DNA from: Branchiostoma belcheri | Taxonomy: Eukaryota > Chordata > Leptocardii > Amphioxiformes > Branchiostomatidae | Length of the DNA stretch: 64,000 nt | Reading direction: 5' to 3' | NCBI RefSeq assembly: GCF_001625305.1 | Contig: NW_017803824.1 | Coordinates: 879,925 to 943,924 of the forward strand | The notes under the pieces: generated by a model | Told to the model about the DNA's origin: nothing | Database searches by the model: none | The model's input: only the letters and a program-made list of their open reading frames with translations | Shown here: positions 36,205-46,500 of the stretch, in pieces | Layout of the letters: each line of letters begins with the position of its first letter | Position numbering within the stretch: the stretch's first letter is position 1 | Position numbers and translations under genes: made by a program

Positions 36205-39200
36205 ATGAAGGGTCAAGGTCGAGGTGAACCTATGGGGCAAAATGGGCCCAGTGTTAGGAAAGGGACGTCATCAGAAGGAGAGGTGAAACAAAGTCCACAG
36301 CTGTACGTGTCATCTACCAAGCGGATATGGAAGAACCTAATAGTGATAGCTGTCGTCTTCCTGGTGAACTTCACGGCGTTTCGCGCCATACAGAACCTGC
36401 AGAGCACGCTGAACAGCGCGGCCGGACTCGGCGTGGTGTCTTTAAGCTGTGTGTACGCGTGCATGGTGCTGTCGTGCCTGTTCGTGCCCATTCTCATCCA
36501 CAAAGTCGGCTCGTGCAAGTGGACCGTCGTGGTCTGTTTACTGGGGCACATTTTATACACAGGATCCAACTTCTACCCATCCTGGTACACTCTGATACCG
36601 TCTTCAGTGTTGCTGGGGGCTATTTCGGGTCCGCTTTGGACGGCACAGCTCACCTATTTGACCCGCTCTGCTCAGGAATATGCCAAACTGTTAAAACGTG
36701 ACAGCCCGGAGGGTGACCTTGCCAAGTTCAACGGCGTGTTCTACTTTACGTTCGACTTGGCCGGGCTTAGCGGCAACCTTATTTCGTCCTTGGTGCTCTC
36801 TACAGGTATGAATGAATGATCTCTACAGGTATGAATGAATGATCTCTACAGGTATGAATGAATGAACGAACGAACGAACGAATGAATGAATGAATGAAAG
36901 GTTTATTGATCAACATGATCCTTAAAAAGTACATCGCAGCCAGGTAAAGTGGCTGAATTGCATACTTTTCACATCAATAGACAAGGCTATCTACAAATTG
37001 ACATTTGGTATAAATATCAATATTTATATATACTAATAATGTTCCAAATAGGTAGACAGGACATCGGGAAGGGAGAGCTGGAGTTCTGCGGCGCGAGGGA
37101 TTGTGGGATTCGTCCCGAAACCAACTGGACTCTTCATTACGTCACTAGAAACTCTAGCACGTCTTACAATCATTCCACCGCCGGACTTTCAGACGACAAT
37201 TTCAACCAACAGGCGATTATCTACACACTTTTCGGGGTCTTTCTCGCGTGCAACGTCTTGGCGGTGTTAATTGCAGTACTTTGTCTCGACAAGGATGTCA
37301 GAAGCCCGGAGCTGGCGTCCGCTGAGCCTGTCCCTACGGTGTCCCAACTCCTACTCCGTACAGTCCGCGTGTTGAAGGATGTTGACTATGTACTCCTGAT
37401 GCCGCTACTGGTCACCATGGGGATGTCCGAGGCCATCGTAGCAGGAGAGATCACAAAGGTACGGATTCTTAAGTACTAGTACCTAATACCAGCTCAGAAA
37501 AGAACTTGCAAGAAATAGTCATGCCTTCAAGTACCAGAGTTATCAACCAAGGATTGAGGTGTTAAAAAACTCATTTTTTCCTAGAGCTATCGCAGAGTGG
37601 AACTCGCTGTCACCAAGTACAGTACGGGCATTATCATTACATGGCTTTAAACAATGTTCAGCGTTACATGTTCAAGGGTTAGGCGTAACAAGTCGTTCGG
37701 TGTAATGTAGCCGGCTGCCTCCGCACCGCGTGCCTGCGAAGCTGGTGTGTGACGCCGAAGGGCGGTTATACCGGCTACTAGTACAGATACAGAAGCTGGT
37801 GTGTTACGCCTAAGGGCTGTTATACCGGCTATACAGATACAGAAGCTGGTGTGTTACGCCGAAGGGAAGGGCAGTTATACCGGCTATACAGATACAGAAG
37901 GTGGTGTGTTATGCCCAAGGGCGGTTTTACCGGCTATACAGATACACTACAGATACAGATACTAATATTGACGCCATTGTTTCAGTCGTACGTCAGCTGC
38001 GTCCTGGGTGTACAGATGGTGGGTTACGTCATGGTGTGCTTCAGCGTCACCAGTAGTGTGTTCTCTCCCCTGTTGGGTCACCTGAGTAAGCCATTCTTTC
38101 TACTACAATTGTAACGGGTACAATGCATGGCAAACTCTTCAGTACTACATATCTAGCTAACATCTACTCTCACGTCTACGTACAGTAATGCTTACAAGTT
38201 CTATGTATCGAAAATAACACACTACAAATGTATTTCAAAAAGGAAGAAGAACTTTATTGCACGACAATTGCACATGGTACAATGTATGGCAAACTACATA
38301 AAGAGAGTAGCAACAATAAAATAAGTGTGTTGAATAAGACCGACGGTCGAATAAAAAACCTAATATATCTATGTCATAATTATTCAAATAATAAGGGATA
38401 GCACAAGTCCTTGATAAAGTGTTACAATCGAGTGGGCTAATCACAAGTTTCGGTATTTTCAAAAAGGTAAGTACGCGGGCACCAGGATCATCATCCTCGC
38501 CGCTGTGGGCGTCAACGCCGTCCTGCTCATTTACATGTTGCTATGGCAACCGGATGAGGGCTCCCTTGCCAGAATCCTGTCCGTGTCGGGAGGATGGGGC
38601 GTGGTGAGGGCTGTCTGGCACACTCAGCTGTACGGTACGTATGTATCAATCTCCAAGCAGATCATACGGGGCCAGGCAGTGTCCATTAGCCACCGAAGTT
38701 GGGTGGCCAGTGGATACTGTCTGACTAATGGATACTGCCTGGCAAATCTCTTTTGCGGCCACCGAAACACATGCTTTGAGATCACGGTATGTATGACTAA
38801 TGGACACCTCCTCTGGCCACCGTATGATCTGCTTGGAGACTTGTTTGCCATAATCGTTCTTGGCCAGTTTCTTATCTACAATGACCCTATTACATTCCCG
38901 TACTTTGAGCTCAAAGCAGACCAATAAACCACGTATTATTTATTTTCTACGTCTTTGTAGCTCGTATAGGGTCCGGCTTGTTTTGCCCGTTTTGTTCTTA
39001 TTACCGGGTCAGCGTTTTTATCTCGAAGCCTCCTCTCGTACACATCTACCGTCAAACGCACCATGTGGAGGCGACGAGCTACAAAGACTTACAAAATAAA
39101 TAATACATAGTTTATTGGTCAAACAGTACCCGTGCAATCGCTTATAGCGCTGATCAGATGATACACGCGATACACATATTTACTCCACACACACTTTTGT

Positions 39201-40652
39201 TGTGGAACTGCCTCAAGGGTCTGTGCGGCTGTCGTTCGGCGCCACAAGGTGACCTCAATACGACTTTCCCTAACCGAAGTTATGTATGTACCCATTCACA
39301 CCTGACATGGGTGGAGTGAGCCTTTCCCAAGGCGGCAAAATACTATAAAAACACGCACAAAACTCCCGGTATCTACCTGTATCTGCTTTAGATAGATTTG
39401 AAATATACGCCAAAAAGCAGTTACTCGAGCAACTGAATATGATCATGATTTTGGAAATGGTCAGACGTTTCAGCTAGTATCCGCTAGCTTTCGTCAGTGA
39501 TTGAGAGACCAGAGGAGAAATATAGGTTTATAAGCACTAGCTGAAACGTCTGACCGTTTCTAAAATCATATTTAGTTTCTTGAGTAACTGCTTTTTTGGC
39601 GTATCTTATTACCTGGATGTCTAACCTTCAGCGAAGATTTGAAATATCTTTCTTTCCCTTCAGCTGTACTCGGAACCACATTCCCGCGTAACCAGGAAGC
39701 CGTCTTCGCCAACGCCAAAATGACGCAGAGTGTCGGCAACATGCTGGTGTTCGCCTACAGCGCAGGTCTTGTTTTTGTTTTGTTTGTTTATTTATCCAGG
39801 AAATACATATCGCCTGGTGGCGTTTTTCAATTACTCCTGAGGGGGAAACCCCCAAAACAAAAAAGCAATTAACAACAAAAATGATGAGTGGCGTCGGTGG
39901 CGCAACGGTTAGAGCGTTGGACTCGGAACCGAGAGGTCCCGGGTTCGATACTCACCGTAGCCCGACGTTGTGCCCTTGGGAAAGGCACTTTACACGACTT
40001 CCCCACCTATACGGTGGAGTGACGCCCACCTGTCTGTCAAGGTGCCAAAAACACCTTACGGATTTGGTGCGCCGATGTGACAACATCTCATATCTGCCAC
40101 TGAGAGCCGTAATTTTTTTTTAACAACAAAATCAACGCAAAATTAACAATGGCATCAAATAAAGTTACTCAGATTACAAATTGATACAAAATCAAAGTAA
40201 CTTAAAAACATACATAAAAATCATACTACTAAGATAAGATTTTTATACTTGTTGTTATTGACTATGTAAATTTTGATGTTGTGTATGTGTTTTTGTATGG
40301 GGGAGGGCAACTTGTAAAGTTTCGTATGCCTTCTTTTGCCCACCTTGACCTTGTTTGCCTCCCCCCCCCCCCCTTTCCACTTTGTGAAACATCAAAATAA
40401 ACAAAAAAGAGAAACAATATTGTAATCTTAACACCAGGTCTGTGCATGGACGTGAAACTGTACATCTACGCGGCTCTGCTGGCGATGGGAGTGGCGGGGT
40501 ACGGAGCGGTGGAGTGCCGGAAAACGCGCAACAAGAACAAGAACAACCCAGGAGACAACACACCGGGAAGTACGGAAGGTCCGGAGAAGGGTTGTGAATG
40601 TGACGCCGCTCCGGAAAGATGGGATCTTTTGGAAAGGGAAACGTCGTTATAA
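36205..40652 (+). CDS. UNC93A: UNC93A-like membrane protein
   Basis: This is a multi-pass membrane protein of the UNC93 family (major-facilitator-like fold); relatives regulate ion channels or Toll-receptor trafficking, and UNC93A itself is poorly defined. Exons are 36205-36805, 37052-37458, 37986-38085, 38467-38634, 39664-39765 and 40438-40652, all in phase, for 530 residues. After a polar N-terminus, RIWKNLIVIAVVFLVNFTAF begins the first membrane helix, followed by NLQSTLN and further hydrophobic segments typical of the N-terminal half. An N-glycosylated-looking loop (NSSTSYNHST) follows in exon 2. Exons 4-6 supply the later helices (RNQEAVFANAKMTQS), ending in a charged tail. A CDS of about 457 residues is usual for human UNC93A, so the ends are longer here. 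An AATAAA follows the stop by 18 bp. Confidence 0.9.
36798..36866 (+). repeat. Triplicated exon 1 donor of the UNC93A-like gene
   Basis: Three direct 23-bp units of CTCTACAG-GTATGAATGAATGAT are present. The first contains the real exon end and GT donor; the next two reproduce the same exon-donor junction inside the intron. Use of a downstream copy would shift frame and meet a stop. Confidence 0.9.
36856..36898. repeat. (GAAT/GAAC)n microsatellite
   Basis: This tetranucleotide run continues directly from the last donor copy. Confidence 0.85.
37698..37970 (+). repeat. Tandemly expanded GATACA-tailed element
   Basis: A full copy (CGCGTGCCTGCGAAGCTGGT...CGCCGAAGGGCGGTTATACC) is followed by three further units of about 50-58 bp, each from AAGCTGGTGTGTTACGCC-like to GGCTATACAGATACAG-like. 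It lies just before UNC93A exon 3. Confidence 0.85.
38645..38847. repeat. Foldback MITE-like element
   Basis: The ends TCTCCAAGCAGATCATACGG and CCGTATGATCTGCTTGGAGA are exact complements of 20 bp; further inward GGCCAGG and GGCCACC segments repeat. It directly follows the UNC93A exon 4 donor. Confidence 0.8.
38921..39119. repeat. Foldback MITE-like element
   Basis: The terminal inverted repeats are about 45 bp with few mismatches: GACCAATAAAC, TATTATTTATTTT and TCTTTGTAGCTCGT on the left, complemented on the right, ending GTTTATTGGTC. No coding capacity is seen. Confidence 0.8.
39390..39640. repeat. Family B foldback element
   Basis: The arms ACGCCAAAAAGCAGTTACTC and GAGTAACTGCTTTTTTGGCG are at opposite ends, with GTCAGACGTTTCAGC and GCTGAAACGTCTGAC inside. 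It ends about 20 bp before UNC93A exon 5. Confidence 0.8.
39881..40119 (+). mobile_element. tRNA-derived SINE with target-site duplication
   Basis: A tRNA-like head has an A box (TGGCGCAACGG) and a B box (GGTTCGATACTC). It is followed by a tRNA-unrelated body with TGTGCCCTTGGGAAAGGCAC and a T-rich 3' end. A 12-bp direct repeat TTAACAACAAAA flanks it exactly (39869-39880 and 40120-40131), showing target-primed insertion into UNC93A intron 5. The head does not fold as a clean tRNA, so it is not called as a tRNA gene. Confidence 0.85.
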
Positions 40653-41028
40653 CCATTCTTGAAACCAGCGAATAAAAGCCTCTGTGGTACCAGTGCAGAT
40701 ATTCAATTGTGACTTATATCAATCTGTCACATATGATAAAACTGAATATAACGTCCGGTTCTCAACAGTAATGACGAAAGACTGAAAAAAGCGTATCTGC
40801 TGTAAATGGACCAATACTGTACTTCTAATAAAGTATTACACACAACACGTTTCTTTGCTTGCTTCTTTGTATCAAGATCTAAAGATGTGTTGACAGCCAC
40901 TCTCCGGGTATGGCAAGTCTACATTGTCATCATAGTGAGATACAAGTATCTATTGCCAGGGCATGACGGCGAACGTTGGGTTTGAAAAGTAAGTTACATG
41001 GCATCACGATTCGGGAGGGAAACACTTT
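40653..41028. other. Convergent 3' interval
   Basis: Short spacer between the UNC93A-like stop (plus) and the stop of the unknown gene (minus). Nothing else is recognised. Confidence 0.5.
40671..40676 (+). other. Poly(A) signal of the UNC93A-like gene
   Basis: An AATAAA lies 18 bp past the stop codon. A second, AATAAAG near 40828, is also possible. Confidence 0.55.
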
Positions 41029-42389
41029 TCAGGGAGAGAGCTCCAGAATCGAAGAGCTACTTGTGTCGCTCCAGGCTCTAGTGTCGCTCATGTCTTCCTG
41101 ATAATCCATCTCGTCATGTTCACTCAGTGTCTCCCCTTCGTCTAGTTCCGACCCGTCGCTGTGGAAGCCCCTCGCGGTGGGGACCCACTCCCTCTCCCGC
41201 CTAGCCCGGTCGTCCCTCTCCCTCAGTCGTCTCTCCATGTTCGTGTGGCCGTCGTGCAACACCTCCTCCAGACCCATACCTATCCAGAAAAATTGAGTAC
41301 GTTTAAGTTAAGAAATAAAAAAACAGTAAAATTTAGCCAAGAGGAAGAATGATTGGTGGGCATATAAGACAGGATGTGTCGTCCAAAATCTAGCTGTCTT
41401 TTGCGTTTGACGAAAAATGTTGTCGTATACGTAAATGTTTCGCCTCACATTGGACAAGAAATTGCACGAATGTGACCGACCCTTTAATAATATGTAGTTC
41501 TCTATATAACGTGATGCTTAAAGTAAAAGTGATTTCACCTGTGTAACTGAGTACCCCTATCAGCCTACTTCCACTGCTCTTATAAACGCTTGAATACATA
41601 GAACAAGTATAGTCTCAGACGATGACTTCTAAGACTGTGCGACCCGGCTCGTGTGCTCTTCATTATGAAAACAACCCAACAGTTTGAAGGCTAACTTGTA
41701 ACCTTTCTGCTCCGTAAGAATAGTGATAAATGGCATGGGAATGCATAAAAAGTGTCCGCACAGAAAATCAAAAGCCAACAGTTCCTCTTTCTACTAACGT
41801 CTGCGACCGCGCGTAGCGACCAGAATTTTGGCAGACGCTCAACTAATTTTATAGAGTAAGTTCTATGTCTTGATGTCTTTTGAATTGTACATGTACTTTA
41901 ACATCTTGCATCATATTTCTATAAAGCAAGAGGCACACAAATACAATTTTGTCGCTTGGCAATCGCCATCCCTGCGTATATACGTACATGTAGTAGTGGA
42001 AATGGGGCCTAATTAACTAAAACGTTACCTATGGTCCTTCTCATCCTGTACATCCTGAGGTAGCGGCAGTCTTGTATGGCTGTGTCCACCACGGGTACGG
42101 CGTCCTTACGACTCGCCTCGTAACCCCTTCTCTCCAGGTTTAGCGGCTTGTTCTTGTACGCGGGCCGCAGCCAGCCCTGCGGTCGGAAGACTTTCTGTGC
42201 CGAGCGGCTTCGGCTGCTCTGTGTGGTCCCCGCCCGCCGTTTGGCGGCAAGGATCCGGGCACGTATCTCTTCGTCCAGCATGGACGTCTTTACGCCTTTG
42301 TTTATACCAGACTGTTTGGTCGCAGCATCGCCTTTTTGGACGGATAATCCGTTGGTTATCAACCCCGAATTCGGTACTACACTCTCCAT
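41029..42389 (-). CDS. Unrecognised two-exon charged protein
   Basis: Exons are 42389-42029 and 41279-41029; the donor (CATAG then GTAACG) and acceptor (CTGGATAG) join in phase, giving 203 residues. I do not recognise the family. The N-terminal third is polar. The middle has LDEEIRARILAAKRRAG, then a basic patch with FRPQGWLRPAYKNKPLN and the Arg-rich RYLRMYRMRRTIGM across the junction. The C-terminal half is very charged (HTNMERRLRERDDRARR, then an acidic, Ser-rich tail ending SILELSP). No signal peptide or membrane segment is seen. The Trp/Tyr-bearing basic core and the clean intron argue for a real gene. It could be a small nuclear or cytoskeletal protein; no function is proposed. Confidence 0.65.
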
Positions 42390-43006
42390 TAAGACAAAAC
42401 TAAACCTAGCTATACATTAGAGTAATGGAATTTGTGGAAGCAGAAACGTGCATGCCACACCATGTGCACTACAGTTAACACAGGACTGCTAGCGCGGAAT
42501 TAGACTACTGTATAGTATGTCGTACTGTAATAAGAAAAGGTCTGTCACGGTTAGTTGACGATGACACTTTCTTGAAGCACTCTTAGAACAGCGTGTTGTT
42601 CAGATGATTCATTCCGGTGGGCAAAAGAAAATCTGTGTATCTTGAAGACCACTTCAAGAAGACCATACGGCTAGGGCGTGATACTGGGGAGTCCTTCACT
42701 GATGGTGCGTGGAGAAAAATATACTCGAGCACTTCCCTTGTATGTTTTGGCCTATCTTTACGTTACGCTTGGGTGATGGTGAAAAAGGCGATGCATTCAA
42801 CATCTAACCACTGCCGTGCCATTCATGTCACAGATGGACGCATATGGAGGGAATTTTTGACCATGCAAAAATAAAATATTTCATACCAAGAATGCCAAGA
42901 TCATAGCAGAAGCAACGTATTCATATAACGATGTATTCATCTTCATCAATTTCTACATGATGAGTATCGTACAGTGCAGGTATACACTACAACCTAGGGA
43001 CGGAGC

Positions 43007-43193
43007 GAGCATGATTACTCTCCAAGCAGAGGTTTGCATTTTGGGTTATTTCGGGCATGCTTAGGCTTTTTTTATCGGGGTTTCTTTTTTTACTGGAATT
43101 ATTTTTTTCACCCAACCCAAAAAAAAAAAAAACCCTAAAAACACTTGAGCTCCAAAAATAACCCAAACCTCTGCTTGGAGAGTAAGCATGCTC
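43007..43193. repeat. MITE-like element with 30-bp terminal inverted repeats
   Basis: The ends run GAGCATG, one mismatch, TTACTCTCCAAGCAGAGG on the left and the complement on the right. The centre is AT-rich with poly-T and poly-A tracts that also pair. No transposase is seen. Confidence 0.85.
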
Positions 43194-43509
43194 ACTTGCA
43201 CGTCTTTTTGGACGGTTCTCCACATACTGCATAATGGCTAACCTAATAAGGGCTTGCTGCACACAGAGTAGGATAAATACATATCCACATACTAGTAACC
43301 CACTCTACAGGCCCCTTGGAAATATGAATGAGGCATAAGTCTGATAGCGACTTCTATAGATTTTTATTTTCCAATGATGACAATGTTCGACCATACAATT
43401 TTTTCAACATGACTGTAGAATTTCTTGTTATCGTCCTGTTCAACCACACTAGTACTGGCAGGTACAACATGATAATTACATTAAATGATGTTTAGCAAGT
43501 GAGACGCTA

Positions 43510-43515
43510 TTTATT
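43510..43515 (-). other. Poly(A) signal of INTS12
   Basis: TTTATT on plus gives AATAAA on minus, 65 bp beyond the INTS12 stop. Confidence 0.6.
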
Positions 43516-43579
43516 TCTTCAAAATGCATCCTTTAACTTCAATCCATCTTGCCCAAGTGTTAAAACATTTTAGGTTGTC

Positions 43580-46500
43580 CTAAAATCTACTCTGCTTCTT
43601 TTGCTGCATTTTGGCTGCGGCTTTTTTCTTCATCATCTGCAGTCTCTTGTTAGCGTCTTGCGACTGCGATGTTGGTAGCTGCAGCATTCTGCCTCCATTC
43701 CCTCCCGGCTTCGCAGCGCCGCTTCCTGACGGTTTCACGCTCGAACTTGACACCGACGGCGGCTTCCCCGAGCCTCCTCCTAGCTTAGCCATGCCGCTCC
43801 CTGTGCTACCACTACTGCCGCTAGACAGGAATTTACTGGAACTCCCTGATGAGGAAGATTTTGATGTGACGGCAGCCTTCATGGCAGCCAGGCCCTGTTT
43901 CCCGGCGGCGGCAGCTGCAGGTTTGGCACTGCTGAAGGGACCGGCCGGTGCCTTGGTGGTGGTGGGGGTTTTGGGGAGGGAGGACTTCCCGCTGATGTTA
44001 GCCGCCCAGCTGGCCAGTCCGGTGAGCTGTGAGCCTGACCCCGCACTGGACAGGGTCGAGGAGGACGTCATGGACGACTGGAAAACAAAATTATTACATT
44101 TTTAATGTATATCTGTAAGGCTCAGTTTTAGCTCATTTTACCTTACAATGCATTGTGACTTCTCAGTTTTCCAACAAGTACTTCTTGGTTTTTTAATGGT
44201 GCAAGAAGTGCTTAGAAAGTTACTGGTACATGTACATGTAATGATATATTACACAAAAAATATTTGTGGTTCAGTAAGGCTACCTATATATATTAGCCTT
44301 TGTTACTAGTACATACATGTATGAGATAATGAAAGATATAACATTGAGAGTGTGTGTGAAATTTATAGATAATATTCAGTCACTGATAAAAGTGAGTGAA
44401 TGTCTGACTCTTTATTTATGCAGCTGTATATGTATAATGCTAGATATTTTTGAACTCTCAAAGAGACAGAGGGCAGAGCTAGGTTTTCTTACTGTTTCCG
44501 ATCTCTTAAACAGCTGCATGGTGGAGAGGTCTGGAGTCTTGGGTTTGACAGAAGCCTGGTCCTTCTCTCTGCTACTGGATATGGTGGAGGTGGGCTTGGA
44601 CTTCTGGGCCTTGGATGCCTACAAACAGTGTAGTACAACATCAAACTTGTAGACAAACATTCCAACAACAGCACACAACACTCGGGCAATAGTAAAAGCC
44701 ACAAATGCACAATCACCAAGACAAAATAAATTCAATGGCAACGGCATACAGAGGAGCACATCGGCAGAACGTACTGCGCCTGTGCAGAACCCTACATTTT
44801 GACGCTTTTCGGTGGATTTTTGGTAAACGTTGCATCAGAATTCTGCCTGCTGCAGACGATATATTTTCCGCCATAACATTTCTAAACTACAGACAAGATA
44901 TTAACCTTATGTGCGCAAATACGACATTATATAAGACGTTTTTCCTGATATGCCATGTATATTAGGCCATGTTGATTTGATTATATGGATGACATCCGCG
45001 CGCGCATGAATTTTCGGTCGTTTCCAAAAAAAAAAGAAGTTTTCAACCATACTGTAAATCGTGCAAAACAGTTGCTAAATGAGCAAAAATATACCATAAG
45101 TTGCAAGGAAAACATTTAGAAACGATACAATGTCGTAGAATGCCAAAATCAAAGGAAAAAAGACAAAAATGTAAAGAAATGAATTCGAAGAGTAGATTAT
45201 TTGCCATAACATATTCTGTGCCATTTGTTCAACCTTCATGACCACGTAGATTTCATAGTGAAAGCAACTTTTTTTTTTTGCAAAACTTTTTTTTTATTCG
45301 CACGCGCGCATCAGTTTTGGGGTTCCCAGAGGATGTCATCCATATAATCAAATCAACATGGCCTTATACATAACTGGTTTCGCGCAGGTGCAGTACGTTC
45401 TGCCAACATGCTATGGTACACAGAGGAGGGACACACACACACTGGGGAGTTATGAAAGGGTTAATTGGACAGACCTTGAGCGGTGGTAGGGCCTGGATCT
45501 TGTTCTAGGACAAGTGACAAACAACAGTCATGTACATGGGTTCAACAGCAAGAGGAGACAAGTACTGCCTCAGTCACATTTCCAATACAGCCTGAACTTT
45601 TGCGGATCTCTTGGCCCAGACTGGGCTCTGAAAAAAAATTGGACTACTTCCTTTTACAGTCACAGTGTAAATTTCATAATCATCTTGTTGTGAGGATTTC
45701 AAAAAGAGTAAAAAAATCATTTACACTAATTAGTGTAAATTTTAAAAAAGAGTAAAAAAATCATTTACACTCATTAGTGTAAATTTTCCTTCACACTAAT
45801 CCATTTAGACTTAGGTCAAGTGGCTTTCTTTTTACCGGAAGTAGCCAAAGCCCAAAAATTGCCTTGCAAGTGCAAAAAAAAAAGAGTACTACTTAGTACA
45901 TGAACCTGACAGGCCATCGGTTTGGAAATGTGACCGCAGCTTGTATCCACAACTTGTCTCCTCTGATTCTGAAGTGCAGTAGTCTTGATTCAAACAACGC
46001 CGCGAGTTTCACACAATAAACAGTCATGTTGTTGTTGAGATGTAAGTGCCAAGTAAACAGTAACAAAGTGACTGAATGTCTGTCGGATCGTACCATTTTC
46101 CTGATGGTGCGGGTACAGCGCTGACAGTACCAAACCTTCCGAGGGTCGTTCACATCACTGTCTGTCACGGGCGGACGGTGACAGTCCTGAAGGGGAAAGA
46201 GATAGAACTTTATTGCACAACTGTGAACAGTTGTACAAGGTACAATGCATGGCAACAACTATTGAACACAGTACCAAAAGAGGCACTGAATAAAACTTAA
46301 CATTCTCATTACTAAAACAATAATGGCTATAGCATTTGTCTTTAATATTAAGAGTTAAAATTGAGTGGGGCAAATCTTTCATGTACATTGTAAGTACCTA
46401 CTAGTATTTTTGCACTGTGGGAGTTGATGCATCTTATTGATATTCTCAAATCCGTCTGTAGCATTGTCTCTTGAAATCTGTGTTCTTAATTTGAGAAATG

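Larger units (their letters stand above)
42390..43579. other. Intergenic spacer between the unknown gene and INTS12
   Basis: It contains the MITE-like element at 43007-43193 and the INTS12 poly(A) signal at 43510-43515. The 85-codon plus-strand open frame at 42617-42874 resembles nothing I know and is not called as a gene. Confidence 0.5.

Noticed and set aside
39890-39968. A functional tRNA gene
   Set aside because: A and B boxes are present, but the anticodon and acceptor stems do not pair cleanly, and the segment is the head of a SINE with target-site duplications.
42617-42874. An 85-codon plus-strand open frame
   Set aside because: No family resemblance, no splice context and no clear poly(A) signal; it lies in the spacer upstream of the unknown minus-strand gene.
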